Shown piece after piece: positions 1 to 8,891 of a stretch of 64,000 nt of DNA. Position numbers and translations under genes: made by a program. Position 1 is the stretch's first letter. Every line of letters starts with the position of its first letter. This DNA is from Pedobacter sp. V48 (GTDB lineage Bacteria > Bacteroidota > Bacteroidia > Sphingobacteriales > Sphingobacteriaceae), in contig NZ_AWRU01000013.1 of the NCBI RefSeq assembly GCF_000523515.1, positions 307,908-371,907 of the forward strand, in the 5' to 3' direction. The notes beneath the pieces are model-generated. The model was not told where the DNA came from and made no database searches. It saw only the letters and a program-made list of their open reading frames with translations.

Positions 1-731
1 TCAATCTTTCCTTCTCCACTCTTTCCTTTTTTGGTGGTGATCAAAATCACACCATTGGCACCCCTTGATCCATATAAAGCCGTTGCCGACGCATCTTTTA
101 ACACATCAATACTAGCAATATCATCAGGATTTATGGTGTTGAACGCTTGTTCTATTACCAAGCCATCCACTACGTAAATAGGATCTGCGCCAAATTTAAT
201 GGAGTTATTTCCTCTTACTTTTATAGATACACCGCCTCCAGGTCTGGGGTCATTACTCTGTACCAGTACACCTGCAATACGGCCTTGCATTGCCTGGTTA
301 ACATTGGTTACAGGCAATTCACTGATGGTTTTGTCTGTTATACCTGCAACCGATCCGGTAAGATCTTTTTTCCTAATGGTTACACCTACCACTGTGACCT
401 CTTCCAGATTGTTGTCCTCGGGAACAAGAGATACATTCATAGTGCCCGAAGCAGGAAGTTCCCGAGTTACATAGCCTACCGAAGTAAAAACAATTGTTGA
501 GTTTGCCGCGGTACTTAGCGTAAACTTACCGTCTTTGTCGGTTGATATACCGGTGCCCGTGCCCTTGACCTTCACTGAAACACCTGGAATGGGTAATTTG
601 TCGTCCTTTCCGGTTACCCGGCCTGCGACATTAATTGAATTCTGAGCGAAAACTGTAAAACTACACTGTAAAATGAGAAATATGAGTAAAGCATACCATC
701 TTACAGTTCCTTTAATCGTAAAGAAAGACAT
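1..731 (-). CDS. SusC-like TonB-dependent receptor, N-terminal part (runs off left edge)
   Basis: Reverse-strand reading from the ATG at 731-729 stays open to the window edge, giving about 243 residues. It begins with a hydrophobic signal peptide ending near FAQ, followed by a carboxypeptidase-regulatory-like domain (GVSVKVKGTGTG, then FTSVGY) and a TonB plug domain. The plug carries the SusC hallmarks VRGNNSI, YVVDG and VLKDASATALYGSRGANGV. The family imports glycan or peptide fragments across the outer membrane together with a SusD lipoprotein. The beta-barrel and any SusD partner must lie to the left of this window. The gene is divergent from the AraC-type regulator at 898, its probable activator. 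The family is clear; the substrate cannot be read. Confidence 0.93.
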   Translation of the reverse strand, partial: MSFFTIKGTVRWYALLIFLILQCSFTVFAQNSINVAGRVTGKDDKLPIPGVSVKVKGTGTGISTDKDGKFTLSTAANSTIVFTSVGYVTRELPASGTMNVSLVPEDNNLEEVTVVGVTIRKKDLTGSVAGITDKTISELPVTNVNQAMQGRIAGVLVQSNDPRPGGGVSIKVRGNNSIKFGADPIYVVDGLVIEQAFNTINPDDIASIDVLKDASATALYGSRGANGVILITTKKGKSGEGKI

Positions 732-801
732 AGTGAATAATATTTGGTTAATCCCGTTTAATATTTGTTAGGATAAACTTACGGGGAAATTAGAAGCCAG
801 A

Positions 802-829
802 AATGGACTAACTAAGACAAATAATGGAC
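802..829. promoter_or_regulatory. Candidate AraC-type operator (direct repeat AATGGAC)
   Basis: Two identical heptamers AATGGAC start at 802 and 823, 21 bp apart, which is two helical turns. They lie in the 166-bp gap between the divergent SusC gene (start 731) and the AraC-type regulator (start 898). AraC-family dimers typically bind direct half-sites about 21 bp apart, so this is a plausible site for the neighbouring regulator. The half-site is short and no binding is shown. Confidence 0.4.
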
Positions 830-897
830 AATATTATCATAACTGAAGTGTTACAAACTGTAAGATAAGTTACATTTATTATACCTTAGCGTTTAAT

Positions 898-1785
898 ATG
901 ACAGAGGAAAAAAAGAAAATTAAAGAGGGATTTTTGGGACAAAAAATGATTGTCCTTACGCCTAATATTAGGAAAAGTATTAAGAACAATCCCTTAATCA
1001 ATTCTTTTTACCTTACGGCAATAGGCTACTATCCCCATGCCTTGGGGCATGATCGTGAACGGAAAACAGGTTCTGCAGAGTTTATTTTACTTTATTGTAT
1101 TGATGGCGAAGGTACTGTTGAATTGGATGACAAGGTTTATGTTTTAAGAGCAAATACATTTTTTATCATCCCTAAAAATGTGCCCCATAGATATTTCAGT
1201 TCCTTGAAAAACCCATGGAGCATATACTGGATGCATTTTAGTGGGGTTAATTCAAGGATGATTTATGAACGTTCTCTTGTTGAGGGACAGCACGAAGTAC
1301 ATTCAATTCCTTTTGAGCAAGACCGAATAGATATTTTTAACCAAATATATACCATGCTCGAAGAAAGTTTTGGTACAAAGGAAATGGAGATCATGAACTT
1401 CAGACTACTCTATCTTGTTACCTCGTTAATTTATTACAAAGAGATAAACCCTTCTGTTTATAATAAGGATGCTGTAAGCAGTTCCATTATATTTATGAAA
1501 GACCATCTTGATAAGAAACTAACTGTAAACCAACTTGCCGACCAACAGAAGATCTCTCTATCACATTACTTAAGGATATTCAAACAAAAAACCGGTATTT
1601 CACCAATAGCCTATTACAACCAGCTAAAAATACAGCACTCTTGCCAGTACCTTTACTTTACTGACAAAAGCATTAAAGAGATCTGTTCGGTATTGGGTAT
1701 TGATGATCAATACTATTTTTCACGATTATTTAGCAAGCTTATTGGTACATCTCCATCAGAATACAGAAAGAAACATAAAAAATAG
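898..1785 (+). CDS. AraC-family transcriptional regulator
   Basis: A 295-residue cytoplasmic regulator. The N-terminal half has a cupin-like ligand-sensing fold of the AraC-binding type (ILLYCIDGEGTVELDD, then FFIIPKNVPHRY). The C-terminal part, from about residue 195, carries the two helix-turn-helix units of AraC/XylS proteins, ending in the usual DDQYYFSRLFSKLIGTSPSEYRK block. Sugar-sensing members such as RhaS and AraC have this layout. It is divergent from a SusC gene and most likely controls it. Its 3' end is only 2 bp from the convergent gene at 1788. The first ATG is used; an in-frame ATG about 16 codons later is possible. The ligand is unknown. Confidence 0.93.
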   Translation: MTEEKKKIKEGFLGQKMIVLTPNIRKSIKNNPLINSFYLTAIGYYPHALGHDRERKTGSAEFILLYCIDGEGTVELDDKVYVLRANTFFIIPKNVPHRYFSSLKNPWSIYWMHFSGVNSRMIYERSLVEGQHEVHSIPFEQDRIDIFNQIYTMLEESFGTKEMEIMNFRLLYLVTSLIYYKEINPSVYNKDAVSSSIIFMKDHLDKKLTVNQLADQQKISLSHYLRIFKQKTGISPIAYYNQLKIQHSCQYLYFTDKSIKEICSVLGIDDQYYFSRLFSKLIGTSPSEYRKKHKK

Positions 1786-1787
1786 AT

Positions 1788-4244
1788 TTAGTTCTTCACC
1801 CTGTTCTTTTCACTTTCTGCTCCTGATTCACCATGTTTAGCTGGTGTAGTAAAGGCTTTTCCAAAACGATAATTAAAGGAGAGCACTGCGGTTCTTGAAT
1901 CACCTTTGTTGGTCCAGTTTGCTTCGGTTTGTGCAAGGTTATTAATAACTCCCCTATTAATTCTACTGTAAAACAAATCATTGATGGCTAGCTTTAACGT
2001 CGTGCTGGGCGACAATTTCTTTTGAATGGCTGTACTGGCCTGCCATACACTTTTCAGTTCAAACTGGACATCTATAATCCGGTTTCTATAGTTGCCACTT
2101 AATTCGGCATCCCAACCACTTCCCATGGCAAATTTTGCATTTGCACTTGTAAAATAGAAAGTGCCGCTGGTATTTAGTTTTCCGGTATAGAAATCGCTTA
2201 TTGTGGTGATATTGGTAAGCTCCTCATAAACATCAATACTAAGCCATTTTGCAACATCAAGTGTCCCGTTAAATGAAATGCTTTTAACCCTTTTTTTCCC
2301 AATATTACCAGGTCTGCTGTAGTAACTACCGTTTAATATCTCTATAGTTTCATTAACTTCATCCCTGGATTTCGAATAGCTTATGGTAGTGGTATACTTG
2401 TTTTTATAGGTATGGGACAATTCTATCGATTGAGTGTATGACGGTCTCAGAAATGGATTTCCAACATAAAACGTAAATTTGTCCAATGGGGAAATAAAAG
2501 GATTTAAATCCTGGTAATATGGACGATCAATTCTCCTTCCGTAATTAAGGCCAAGTTGATTGTTAGCAGCTGTATCCAATTTATACAATACATATACAGT
2601 AGGAAAAAGCCCTGTATAATTTCTTTTAAATGCTGAATCAGGCTTCATTGCGTTACCTAGTTGATGACCATCAGAGATAGTATTCTCGAGTCTTAGCCCA
2701 AGTTGTATAGAAAATTTTTTCATTTCTCTGTTTAAGTTCAGGTACCCGGCACTGATATGCTCTTTGTATATGAAATGGTTGCTCTTGTCGAAATCCGCTT
2801 TAGTAACTTCTTTTATTGTATAGGCATAATCTGCGGTATTATCCGTTTTAGCATAGCTGATCTTTAGTCCGGATGCCAGCTTCCAATCAGACTTTAATGG
2901 CAATGAATAATCAGTTTTCACCGAATAGATATCAATGTTTCCCGGAAGGTATCCTGTTAGGATATCTTCTGATTTTAATGACCCATCCGCAAAAAAGCTT
3001 GAATTGTAGTAAGTCTGATCAGTTTTGTTCCTGTAAGCCAGATAATCAGCATCGGCCGTAATTCCATGTCCTTTTTTATCAAATTGATGTCGATAGTTTA
3101 AATTAACGCCGCCATTACTAAAATCAATTACATCAATATTTTTAGCCTTAATTACGGAATCGAGTTGTTGTAGTGAATTCAACAGATGACTAGAATTATT
3201 GTTTATCTGTGTAGACGCTCTCGACATTCCGCTAACCAGGATACCCCATGTAATATCGTCAGACTGATAATAATCAACCCCCGCTTTCGCATTTAAAGAA
3301 TTTCCATGTCTGTCAAAATAACTGTTCTGGTTGAAATACGATTTTGGACTGTTGTCAGCATTTTTATAGGTGCGGTTGATATCAAGATCCGAAAAGCCGG
3401 TATTATAGTTATAGCTGAAATTTAAAAAGTAATTAAACTTATTGTTCCTTAAGTTGAAGTTCAGACTATTTAGTGTTCTTGTTTTTTGGCCTTGATTAAG
3501 GCTTAAGTTAAAACCACCATTAAAGCCTTTAAGGCTTCCTTTTTTGGTTCTTATATTAATTACCCCGGCGTTACCAGCTGCATCATACTTAGCAGGAGGA
3601 TTTGTCATGATCTCTATTTGATCTAATGACGAGGATGGCAACGATTTCAAGTAGTTTTCCAGATCCGCACCGGATAGGTATGTTGGTTTATCGTCAATGA
3701 GTACCAGCACCCCCTGCTTGCCTTTAAGGCTTATTACGCCGTTCTGGTCAACCTGCACACCCGGAGATTTCTCTAGAACTTCTAATGCAGTAGAACCGGT
3801 ATTGGATATCAGGGCATCTACATTTACAATCACCCGATCAATCTTATGTTCAATAAAAGATTTTTTACCGGTAATATTTACCTGATTGAGGCTATTACTG
3901 GAAGGAATAAGTTTAATATTAGGGATAAAAAAGTCAGGCTGTGCTGCATTTAAAGTGATCACCTCACTCTTATAGCTGGTATAACCCATTGCAGAAACTT
4001 TTATTTGATAATTCCCTGTTTTTAACTGATTGAAACTGAATTTACCATCACCTTCAGTAAAGGTAGATTTAAGTACAACTGAATCTTTAGCACTAAGCAA
4101 GGCAACTGTGGCCAGATTAAAGGCTTTATTTTCTGCATCCCTTATCTGTCCGGAAATACTTACCTCCGTCTGTTGGGCAAAGGAAACAATTGGGGCAATA
4201 CAAATCCCTATGGCTAAAATAGCCAATATCTTTTTTGTCATCAT
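1788..4244 (-). CDS. Outer-membrane beta-barrel protein (TonB-receptor-like, OMP_b-brl_3 type)
   Basis: An 818-residue outer-membrane protein. A signal peptide (about residues 1-23, ending FAQ) is followed by a carboxypeptidase-regulatory-like domain (about 27-110), a plug-like domain with LEVLEKSPGVQVDQNG, LIDDKPTYLSG and NPPAKYDAAGNAGVINI, and then a long beta-barrel rich in aromatic alternating strands. The family resembles TonB-dependent receptors but is shorter than SusC and has no SusD partner. It lies 99 bp downstream of the M56 peptidase and BlaI genes on the same strand and is probably their target or output. The protein at 56151 is a clear paralogue sharing the plug motifs. Substrate unknown. 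Confidence 0.88.
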   Translation of the reverse strand: MMTKKILAILAIGICIAPIVSFAQQTEVSISGQIRDAENKAFNLATVALLSAKDSVVLKSTFTEGDGKFSFNQLKTGNYQIKVSAMGYTSYKSEVITLNAAQPDFFIPNIKLIPSSNSLNQVNITGKKSFIEHKIDRVIVNVDALISNTGSTALEVLEKSPGVQVDQNGVISLKGKQGVLVLIDDKPTYLSGADLENYLKSLPSSSLDQIEIMTNPPAKYDAAGNAGVINIRTKKGSLKGFNGGFNLSLNQGQKTRTLNSLNFNLRNNKFNYFLNFSYNYNTGFSDLDINRTYKNADNSPKSYFNQNSYFDRHGNSLNAKAGVDYYQSDDITWGILVSGMSRASTQINNNSSHLLNSLQQLDSVIKAKNIDVIDFSNGGVNLNYRHQFDKKGHGITADADYLAYRNKTDQTYYNSSFFADGSLKSEDILTGYLPGNIDIYSVKTDYSLPLKSDWKLASGLKISYAKTDNTADYAYTIKEVTKADFDKSNHFIYKEHISAGYLNLNREMKKFSIQLGLRLENTISDGHQLGNAMKPDSAFKRNYTGLFPTVYVLYKLDTAANNQLGLNYGRRIDRPYYQDLNPFISPLDKFTFYVGNPFLRPSYTQSIELSHTYKNKYTTTISYSKSRDEVNETIEILNGSYYSRPGNIGKKRVKSISFNGTLDVAKWLSIDVYEELTNITTISDFYTGKLNTSGTFYFTSANAKFAMGSGWDAELSGNYRNRIIDVQFELKSVWQASTAIQKKLSPSTTLKLAINDLFYSRINRGVINNLAQTEANWTNKGDSRTAVLSFNYRFGKAFTTPAKHGESGAESEKNRVKN

Positions 4245-4343
4245 CGAAAATTAATTTTTAAAATCCGGGCATAGTATGCCTCTGTCAGTGCTTAAAATAA
4301 CGCTGGTTGTTGCAATAGGGTAAAAAGTAAGATTAAACTATTT

Positions 4344-6074
4344 TTAGTCCGTGTTTACTGTTGTCGTAATTGTTCCTTTACGATTTTTAAGATACTTTTT
4401 CATATATTTCTGGTGAACCGCATCCGATTGTTTCCTGCCATTAATAATCAGTTCATCGGCATCCAGCTTGTATTTAAAGTTATTTATTTGTTGTAATAAG
4501 CCATCGTTTTGCAGTTCCTTAGTCATATCCTTTGGTTCTGCCTGATCCTGAATCACTACTCTGTCACCGATTCTAACTTTCGGAGCTACGGGTTGGGCAG
4601 GAACATATGTTTTTCTATATATCGGTGCTATCGGGGCTACTGGCACAGGGGGAACCGGATAATGTTCTGGATCTGCCGCGTATTTTGCCGCCTCGTCTGC
4701 ATATTTTGCGGCATCCTTTTTATACTGCTGGCTTGCTGCAGCGTATTTTTCGGCCTCTTTTTGATACTGGGCAGCATCAAAAATCTCGCTGCTTAGGTCC
4801 TTCTGTCTTGCTATGTCATGTGCTGTTTTTGTCTTTTCGGCTTCCTCTCTTTTTTGTTCGGCAATAACCCTCGCTCTTTCTCTTGTCTGTTCTCCAGTTT
4901 TAGCATAATTTGTATTCCTGTGTTTAACTGCAGACGTCTTTTTAGCGATACGATTCGTTGTGTTATGCTTTATAGTTGTATCCTGATATGGCTTTATATT
5001 AACCACTTCATGAACCGGACTTTTATCAGCCGGAACAGTTTTTGAACTTCTGGTAAAAGCTGCTGTAAAAACCAATGTTGATATTAACGTAACGGTCAGA
5101 ATAATCTTCTCCATTTTATTTAGCGAAGAACTTTTGTTGAATACCATCCTGCTCACACGCTCCAAAAGTTGATTCTTTCCGCCGGTAAGCGCCATGACAT
5201 ATTGGTTTGATTGAAATTCCTGACAAGAAACAAGCGCTTGAATATAGTCTTGCTTATTTAAAGTACAAGTTAATGCAAGATCATCGCAGCAGTTTTCTCT
5301 TTCTTCTTTGATCAATTTAGACAACCACAATACAGCAGGATTAAAAAAGAATATGATCTCAATCAAGCTTTGAAGTATGTTTACCAGGTAATCACTACGC
5401 TTAATATGCGCAAGTTCATGACTGATTATCGCTTCAACTTCGGCAATAGACAATCCATTTAACAAACCAAGTGGAATCAATATCACCGGCTTCAGGTGTC
5501 CTGCAACAACAGGTACTTTCGTAAGTCCAGATTGTAGAATCTGAATATTTTTGGGAATGCTCAATTTAATTGAAAGTTCGGTTACCTTATTTTCCCAGAA
5601 ATTACCCGCTGAATAGATTTGGGTATTCTTTAGGTAGTAAATTGCATGCATTCCCATCATGAGCTGGATGCATTTAATGCAAATGATCAAAAACCAAATC
5701 AATACTATTTGAACGGAATAAGATGTCCATATATTCATCAAAGACCCCATTCCATCAATAAATCCAGAACTTCCCTGAGTTAATGATTGAGAATTGATTG
5801 CAGTAGCGGCTTCTTTATTTATTTGGGGCGAGAAAAGTGTCGCTCCGCCTGACTTAGCTAAACTTTGGTAGATACCCCCTGAGTTTAAGGTATCATAAAA
5901 TACCAGGCTCATGACGATCACAAACAAAAATAAAACAGCGGTAAGTAAATTATACCTTATTGCAGCACTACTTTTTCTTGTGGCAACTATAATCAGACTT
6001 GTTAATAAAGCAAGGATCATCCCTATCCATAATGAATGGAAAAAAGTGATGCATAAAGCGTATTGAAATTCCAT
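4344..6074 (-). CDS. M56-family membrane metallopeptidase (BlaR1/MecR1-like sensor)
   Basis: A 576-residue inner-membrane protein. Hydrophobic segments lie near residues 8-30, 40-60, 118-140 and 325-345. A zinc-peptidase motif HELAH is at about 219-223, with a downstream EERENCCDD block supplying the third ligand. M56 peptidases such as BlaR1 sense an outside signal and inactivate a BlaI/MecI repressor; the BlaI gene lies 32 bp upstream. Unlike BlaR1, the C-terminal part has no penicillin-binding domain. It is instead a charged, alanine-rich coiled coil (repeats around EAAKYAADPEHY) followed by a proline-rich stretch. The signal is therefore unlikely to be a beta-lactam bound by a classic sensor domain. 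Confidence 0.9.
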   Translation of the reverse strand: MEFQYALCITFFHSLWIGMILALLTSLIIVATRKSSAAIRYNLLTAVLFLFVIVMSLVFYDTLNSGGIYQSLAKSGGATLFSPQINKEAATAINSQSLTQGSSGFIDGMGSLMNIWTSYSVQIVLIWFLIICIKCIQLMMGMHAIYYLKNTQIYSAGNFWENKVTELSIKLSIPKNIQILQSGLTKVPVVAGHLKPVILIPLGLLNGLSIAEVEAIISHELAHIKRSDYLVNILQSLIEIIFFFNPAVLWLSKLIKEERENCCDDLALTCTLNKQDYIQALVSCQEFQSNQYVMALTGGKNQLLERVSRMVFNKSSSLNKMEKIILTVTLISTLVFTAAFTRSSKTVPADKSPVHEVVNIKPYQDTTIKHNTTNRIAKKTSAVKHRNTNYAKTGEQTRERARVIAEQKREEAEKTKTAHDIARQKDLSSEIFDAAQYQKEAEKYAAASQQYKKDAAKYADEAAKYAADPEHYPVPPVPVAPIAPIYRKTYVPAQPVAPKVRIGDRVVIQDQAEPKDMTKELQNDGLLQQINNFKYKLDADELIINGRKQSDAVHQKYMKKYLKNRKGTITTTVNTD

Positions 6075-6106
6075 AATTGTGGCTCTAAAATTATTCGAAT
6101 TTTTTA

Positions 6107-6499
6107 TTATTTATCTAGTTTCTTTAACATCTGTTTAATAGCATCAAGATCTTCTTTAGACGTTTTTTCGTTGCCTAATAATTGCATTACCAGTTTGGAA
6201 GCAGATCCTTTATACAACGTATTTACAAAACGGTTCAACAGTTGATCTTTAGTTTTATTTTCGGCCTCTACGGGAATGTATATATGCTTCATCTGCCGCT
6301 CATCGCGTTTAAGGATCCCTTTATCTGCCATGATTTGCATTTGTTTAAGTGTTGAGGTGTAATTTACATCTCTATGCGCATTCAATGTGTCGTTAACAAA
6401 TCGCACTGTTGAAGGGCCAAATTCCCATAAAACCTGTAAAATTTCAAGCTCTGCCCTTGTAGGCTCAGGAATAGCATCTATAGGTATATTTCGTTTCAT
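6107..6499 (-). CDS. BlaI/MecI/CopY-family transcriptional repressor
   Basis: A 130-residue cytoplasmic repressor. The N-terminal winged helix (about 10-80) has the family pattern PTRAELEILQVLW, then NYTSTLKQMQIMADKG, and a C-terminal dimerisation helix pair follows. Such repressors bind palindromes in their own promoter and are inactivated when the partner M56 protease is triggered. It is the first gene of a likely operon with the M56 peptidase (start 32 bp downstream) and the beta-barrel protein at 1788. A perfect 12-bp palindrome sits 20 bp upstream of the start codon and is a candidate operator. Confidence 0.93.
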   Translation of the reverse strand: MKRNIPIDAIPEPTRAELEILQVLWEFGPSTVRFVNDTLNAHRDVNYTSTLKQMQIMADKGILKRDERQMKHIYIPVEAENKTKDQLLNRFVNTLYKGSASKLVMQLLGNEKTSKEDLDAIKQMLKKLDK

Positions 6500-6518
6500 A
6501 GCATAAAGGTAGGATAAC

Positions 6519-6530
6519 TTTCGTACGAAA
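6519..6530. promoter_or_regulatory. Candidate BlaI operator (12-bp palindrome)
   Basis: TTTCGTACGAAA is a perfect palindrome located 20 bp upstream of the BlaI start codon, where an autoregulatory repressor would bind. BlaI-type operators are palindromic and often built on TAC/GTA half-sites, which this contains. I did not find a second copy before the beta-barrel gene at 4244, consistent with one operon promoter. Function is inferred from position and symmetry only. Confidence 0.4.
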
Positions 6531-6553
6531 CAAATAATATGTGGAATATTTTT

Positions 6554-7519
6554 TTAAGCTTTCTTTTTAATATCGCTTATGATCTTAACAGCATGGTCTC
6601 TTGAGTTTTCTATAAACCATAAATGGGTATCCATACCTCCGCAAACTACACCAGCCAAATAAATACCTTTTTCATTGGTTTCCATTGTTTGGGAATTATG
6701 TTCAGGCAAGCATTTGTCATCTTCAGTAAGTTTCACGCCAAATTTCCTTAGGAGCTCAAAATTGGGTTGATAACCCGTTAAGGCCAACACAAAATCATTA
6801 GGTATCGTAATTATTCCCTCTGGTGTACGAATATCCGCGGTATCTTTAGCTATGCTAACCAACTCAGAATTGAAATAGGCTTTAATGCTTCCTTCCTCTA
6901 TGCGATTAATGACATCGGGTCTAACCCAGTATTTAACACGCTTACTTATCGATTCGTCGCGTACTACCATAGTTACATCAGCGCCTTTTCTATAGGTTTC
7001 CAAAGCGGCATCCACCGATGAATTACTGGCCCCAATTACAATAACATTTTGCATTGCATAATAATGAGGGTCTTTATAATAGTGAGCCACTTTAGGAAGA
7101 TCCTCTCCAGGTATATTTATTTTGTTCGGGAGATCGTAGAACCCGGTAGAGATGATAATATTTCTGGTCAGGTAGCTTGATTTTGAAGTGGTTATTATAA
7201 AACCAACATCTTGTTTCGCAACGTCATCAACAGATTCAAAAAGCTTCGTATTTAATTCAAATTTAAGTGCTACCCTGCGATAATATTCTAACGCTTCGGC
7301 TCTGGTAGGTTTAGGATTATTTGAAACAAAAGGAACTCCCCCTATTTCCAGCTTCTCTGATGTGGAGAAGAAAGTCATGTTCTGAGGGTAATTGTATAAT
7401 GAATTCACCAGACATCCTTTTTCGATGATCACATAAGATAAGCCCGCTTTTTTAGCTTCAATGCCGCAGGCAATACCAATTGGGCCCGCTCCTATAATAA
7501 GTATATCTGTAACTACCAT
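6554..7519 (-). CDS. ypdA: YpdA-family FAD/NAD(P)-dependent disulfide reductase
   Basis: A 321-residue flavoprotein. The FAD-binding GAGPIG motif is at residues 10-15 and a second Rossmann motif, GASNSSVDAAL, near 160 binds NAD(P)H. The typical ALTGYQPN and GIYLAGVVCGG segments lie near the C-terminus. There is no thioredoxin-reductase CxxC centre, which separates YpdA (Bdr) proteins from TrxB. In Firmicutes YpdA reduces bacillithiol disulfide, so this gene suggests a low-molecular-weight thiol such as bacillithiol here (inference). It lies 7 bp downstream of the dGTPase gene and may share its transcript. The exact substrate in Bacteroidota is less certain than the fold. Confidence 0.85.
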   Translation of the reverse strand: MVVTDILIIGAGPIGIACGIEAKKAGLSYVIIEKGCLVNSLYNYPQNMTFFSTSEKLEIGGVPFVSNNPKPTRAEALEYYRRVALKFELNTKLFESVDDVAKQDVGFIITTSKSSYLTRNIIISTGFYDLPNKINIPGEDLPKVAHYYKDPHYYAMQNVIVIGASNSSVDAALETYRKGADVTMVVRDESISKRVKYWVRPDVINRIEEGSIKAYFNSELVSIAKDTADIRTPEGIITIPNDFVLALTGYQPNFELLRKFGVKLTEDDKCLPEHNSQTMETNEKGIYLAGVVCGGMDTHLWFIENSRDHAVKIISDIKKKA

Positions 7520-7526
7520 TTTATTA

Positions 7527-8870
7527 TTAACTCATTGAAGGAAAAGATATTCCCTTAATTTTCCTAAATAACTCAACAGCGTAGATGTCTGTCATTCCTG
7601 AAACAAAATCCAATACACTTTGGATTTTAGAATAAACATCATTTTTCTCTGTTAAAAATTGCTTCGGTATCAATTCAACCAGTTTCTTGTGATATTTTGA
7701 TTCGTTTTGCAGATAGGCCGGAATAAATTCCTCTAAAAGCCCTCCCATCACCTGATAACCTGCCACTTCAATCTGTACAACAGAAGAATAGTTATATATT
7801 TTCTTAATCGAAATCTTTTCTATTTCTTTCATTACAGATAAGAATGGCGCTTCAATAGCATCCATCAAACTTATATTGAAATCACCGTTTAGTATCGACT
7901 CCTGTTCCTGATAAAACACATTTGAACATTGCCATATCAATGTGCTTATCGACTTTGCCCTCATCAGCGTGATTTTTGCATCATCATCTTCCATTTCAGC
8001 TAGTCTTGATGGCATTTTAGCATCATTACACAAGGGCAAAAGTAAACTCTCAACTTCCTTGTACGAGAGAATTTTTAAGCGATGTGCATCCTCCAGATCA
8101 ATAATATTATAACAAATATCATCTGCTGCTTCTACTAAATACACAAGCGGATGCCGCTTATAAATCAAAGGTGACTCCTGAACCTTAATAAGGTCCATCT
8201 CTGCCGCGATCTTTTCAAATCCGCTTTGCTCTGACTGGAAGAAGCCGTATTTTTTAGTGTAAATGTTCTTTTTGTTATGCCCCGCTACAGATGCACATGG
8301 ATATTTAGCTATCGCAGCAAGTGTAGAGTATGTTAATGCAAATCCTCCTGTTCCTTTTCCTGCAAATGGGTGGGTCAATATTCTTAGTGCATTGGCATTT
8401 CCTTCAAAATGGATCAAATCTTCCCACTGTGCTTCGTTTACCTGTTCCTGATATACTTTTCCGTCGCCACTGTTAAAATAATGCGATATGGCTGATTCAC
8501 CAGAATGACCAAAGGCCGGATTACCCAGATCATGAGCCAGGCAAGCAGATGCAACAATGTTTCCTATTTCACATAGCAACGGACAGGTTTCATCTATATT
8601 GGTATCTGAATCTTTTATTCTGTTGTAAAAGATCGTACCTAATGAACGTCCAACACTTGCAACTTCCAGGCTATGTGTAAGTCGGTTATGAACAAACACA
8701 CTGCCTGGTAAAGGAAATACCTGGGTTTTGTTTTGTAATCTTCTAAAAGGTGATGAAAATATGATCCTGTCATAATCTCTTTGAAACTCAGAACGAGCTT
8801 CTTTTTGATTTCCATTAAATCTATCTTCATTCCCCCATCTTTTTGATGACAATAATTTTTCCCAATTCAT
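7527..8870 (-). CDS. dgt: dGTP triphosphohydrolase (dGTPase, HD superfamily)
   Basis: A 447-residue cytoplasmic enzyme that would hydrolyse dGTP to deoxyguanosine and triphosphate, shaping dNTP pools. HD-domain metal ligands are visible: H66 in RLTHSLEV, H113-D114 in LAHDLGNPAFGHSGE, and a late D in EAADDICYNIIDLED. The N-terminal block DYDRIIFSSPFRRLQNKTQVF is typical of the family. The length is close to that of other bacterial dGTPases. The gene starts 21 bp after the stop of the aldehyde dehydrogenase gene at 8892, with no hairpin between them, so it may be read through from the upstream sugar operon although its role looks like housekeeping. Confidence 0.93.
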   Translation of the reverse strand: MNWEKLLSSKRWGNEDRFNGNQKEARSEFQRDYDRIIFSSPFRRLQNKTQVFPLPGSVFVHNRLTHSLEVASVGRSLGTIFYNRIKDSDTNIDETCPLLCEIGNIVASACLAHDLGNPAFGHSGESAISHYFNSGDGKVYQEQVNEAQWEDLIHFEGNANALRILTHPFAGKGTGGFALTYSTLAAIAKYPCASVAGHNKKNIYTKKYGFFQSEQSGFEKIAAEMDLIKVQESPLIYKRHPLVYLVEAADDICYNIIDLEDAHRLKILSYKEVESLLLPLCNDAKMPSRLAEMEDDDAKITLMRAKSISTLIWQCSNVFYQEQESILNGDFNISLMDAIEAPFLSVMKEIEKISIKKIYNYSSVVQIEVAGYQVMGGLLEEFIPAYLQNESKYHKKLVELIPKQFLTEKNDVYSKIQSVLDFVSGMTDIYAVELFRKIKGISFPSMS

Positions 8871-8891
8871 AGCTTAAAAATAAGCACGAAG

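Noticed and set aside
147-500. Forward-strand open frames at the left edge (147-500 and 199-474)
   Set aside because: They are antisense to the clear SusC plug domain read on the reverse strand and have unnatural composition.
4344-6499. Beta-lactam resistance system
   Set aside because: The M56 protein lacks the penicillin-binding sensor domain and no beta-lactamase gene is nearby.
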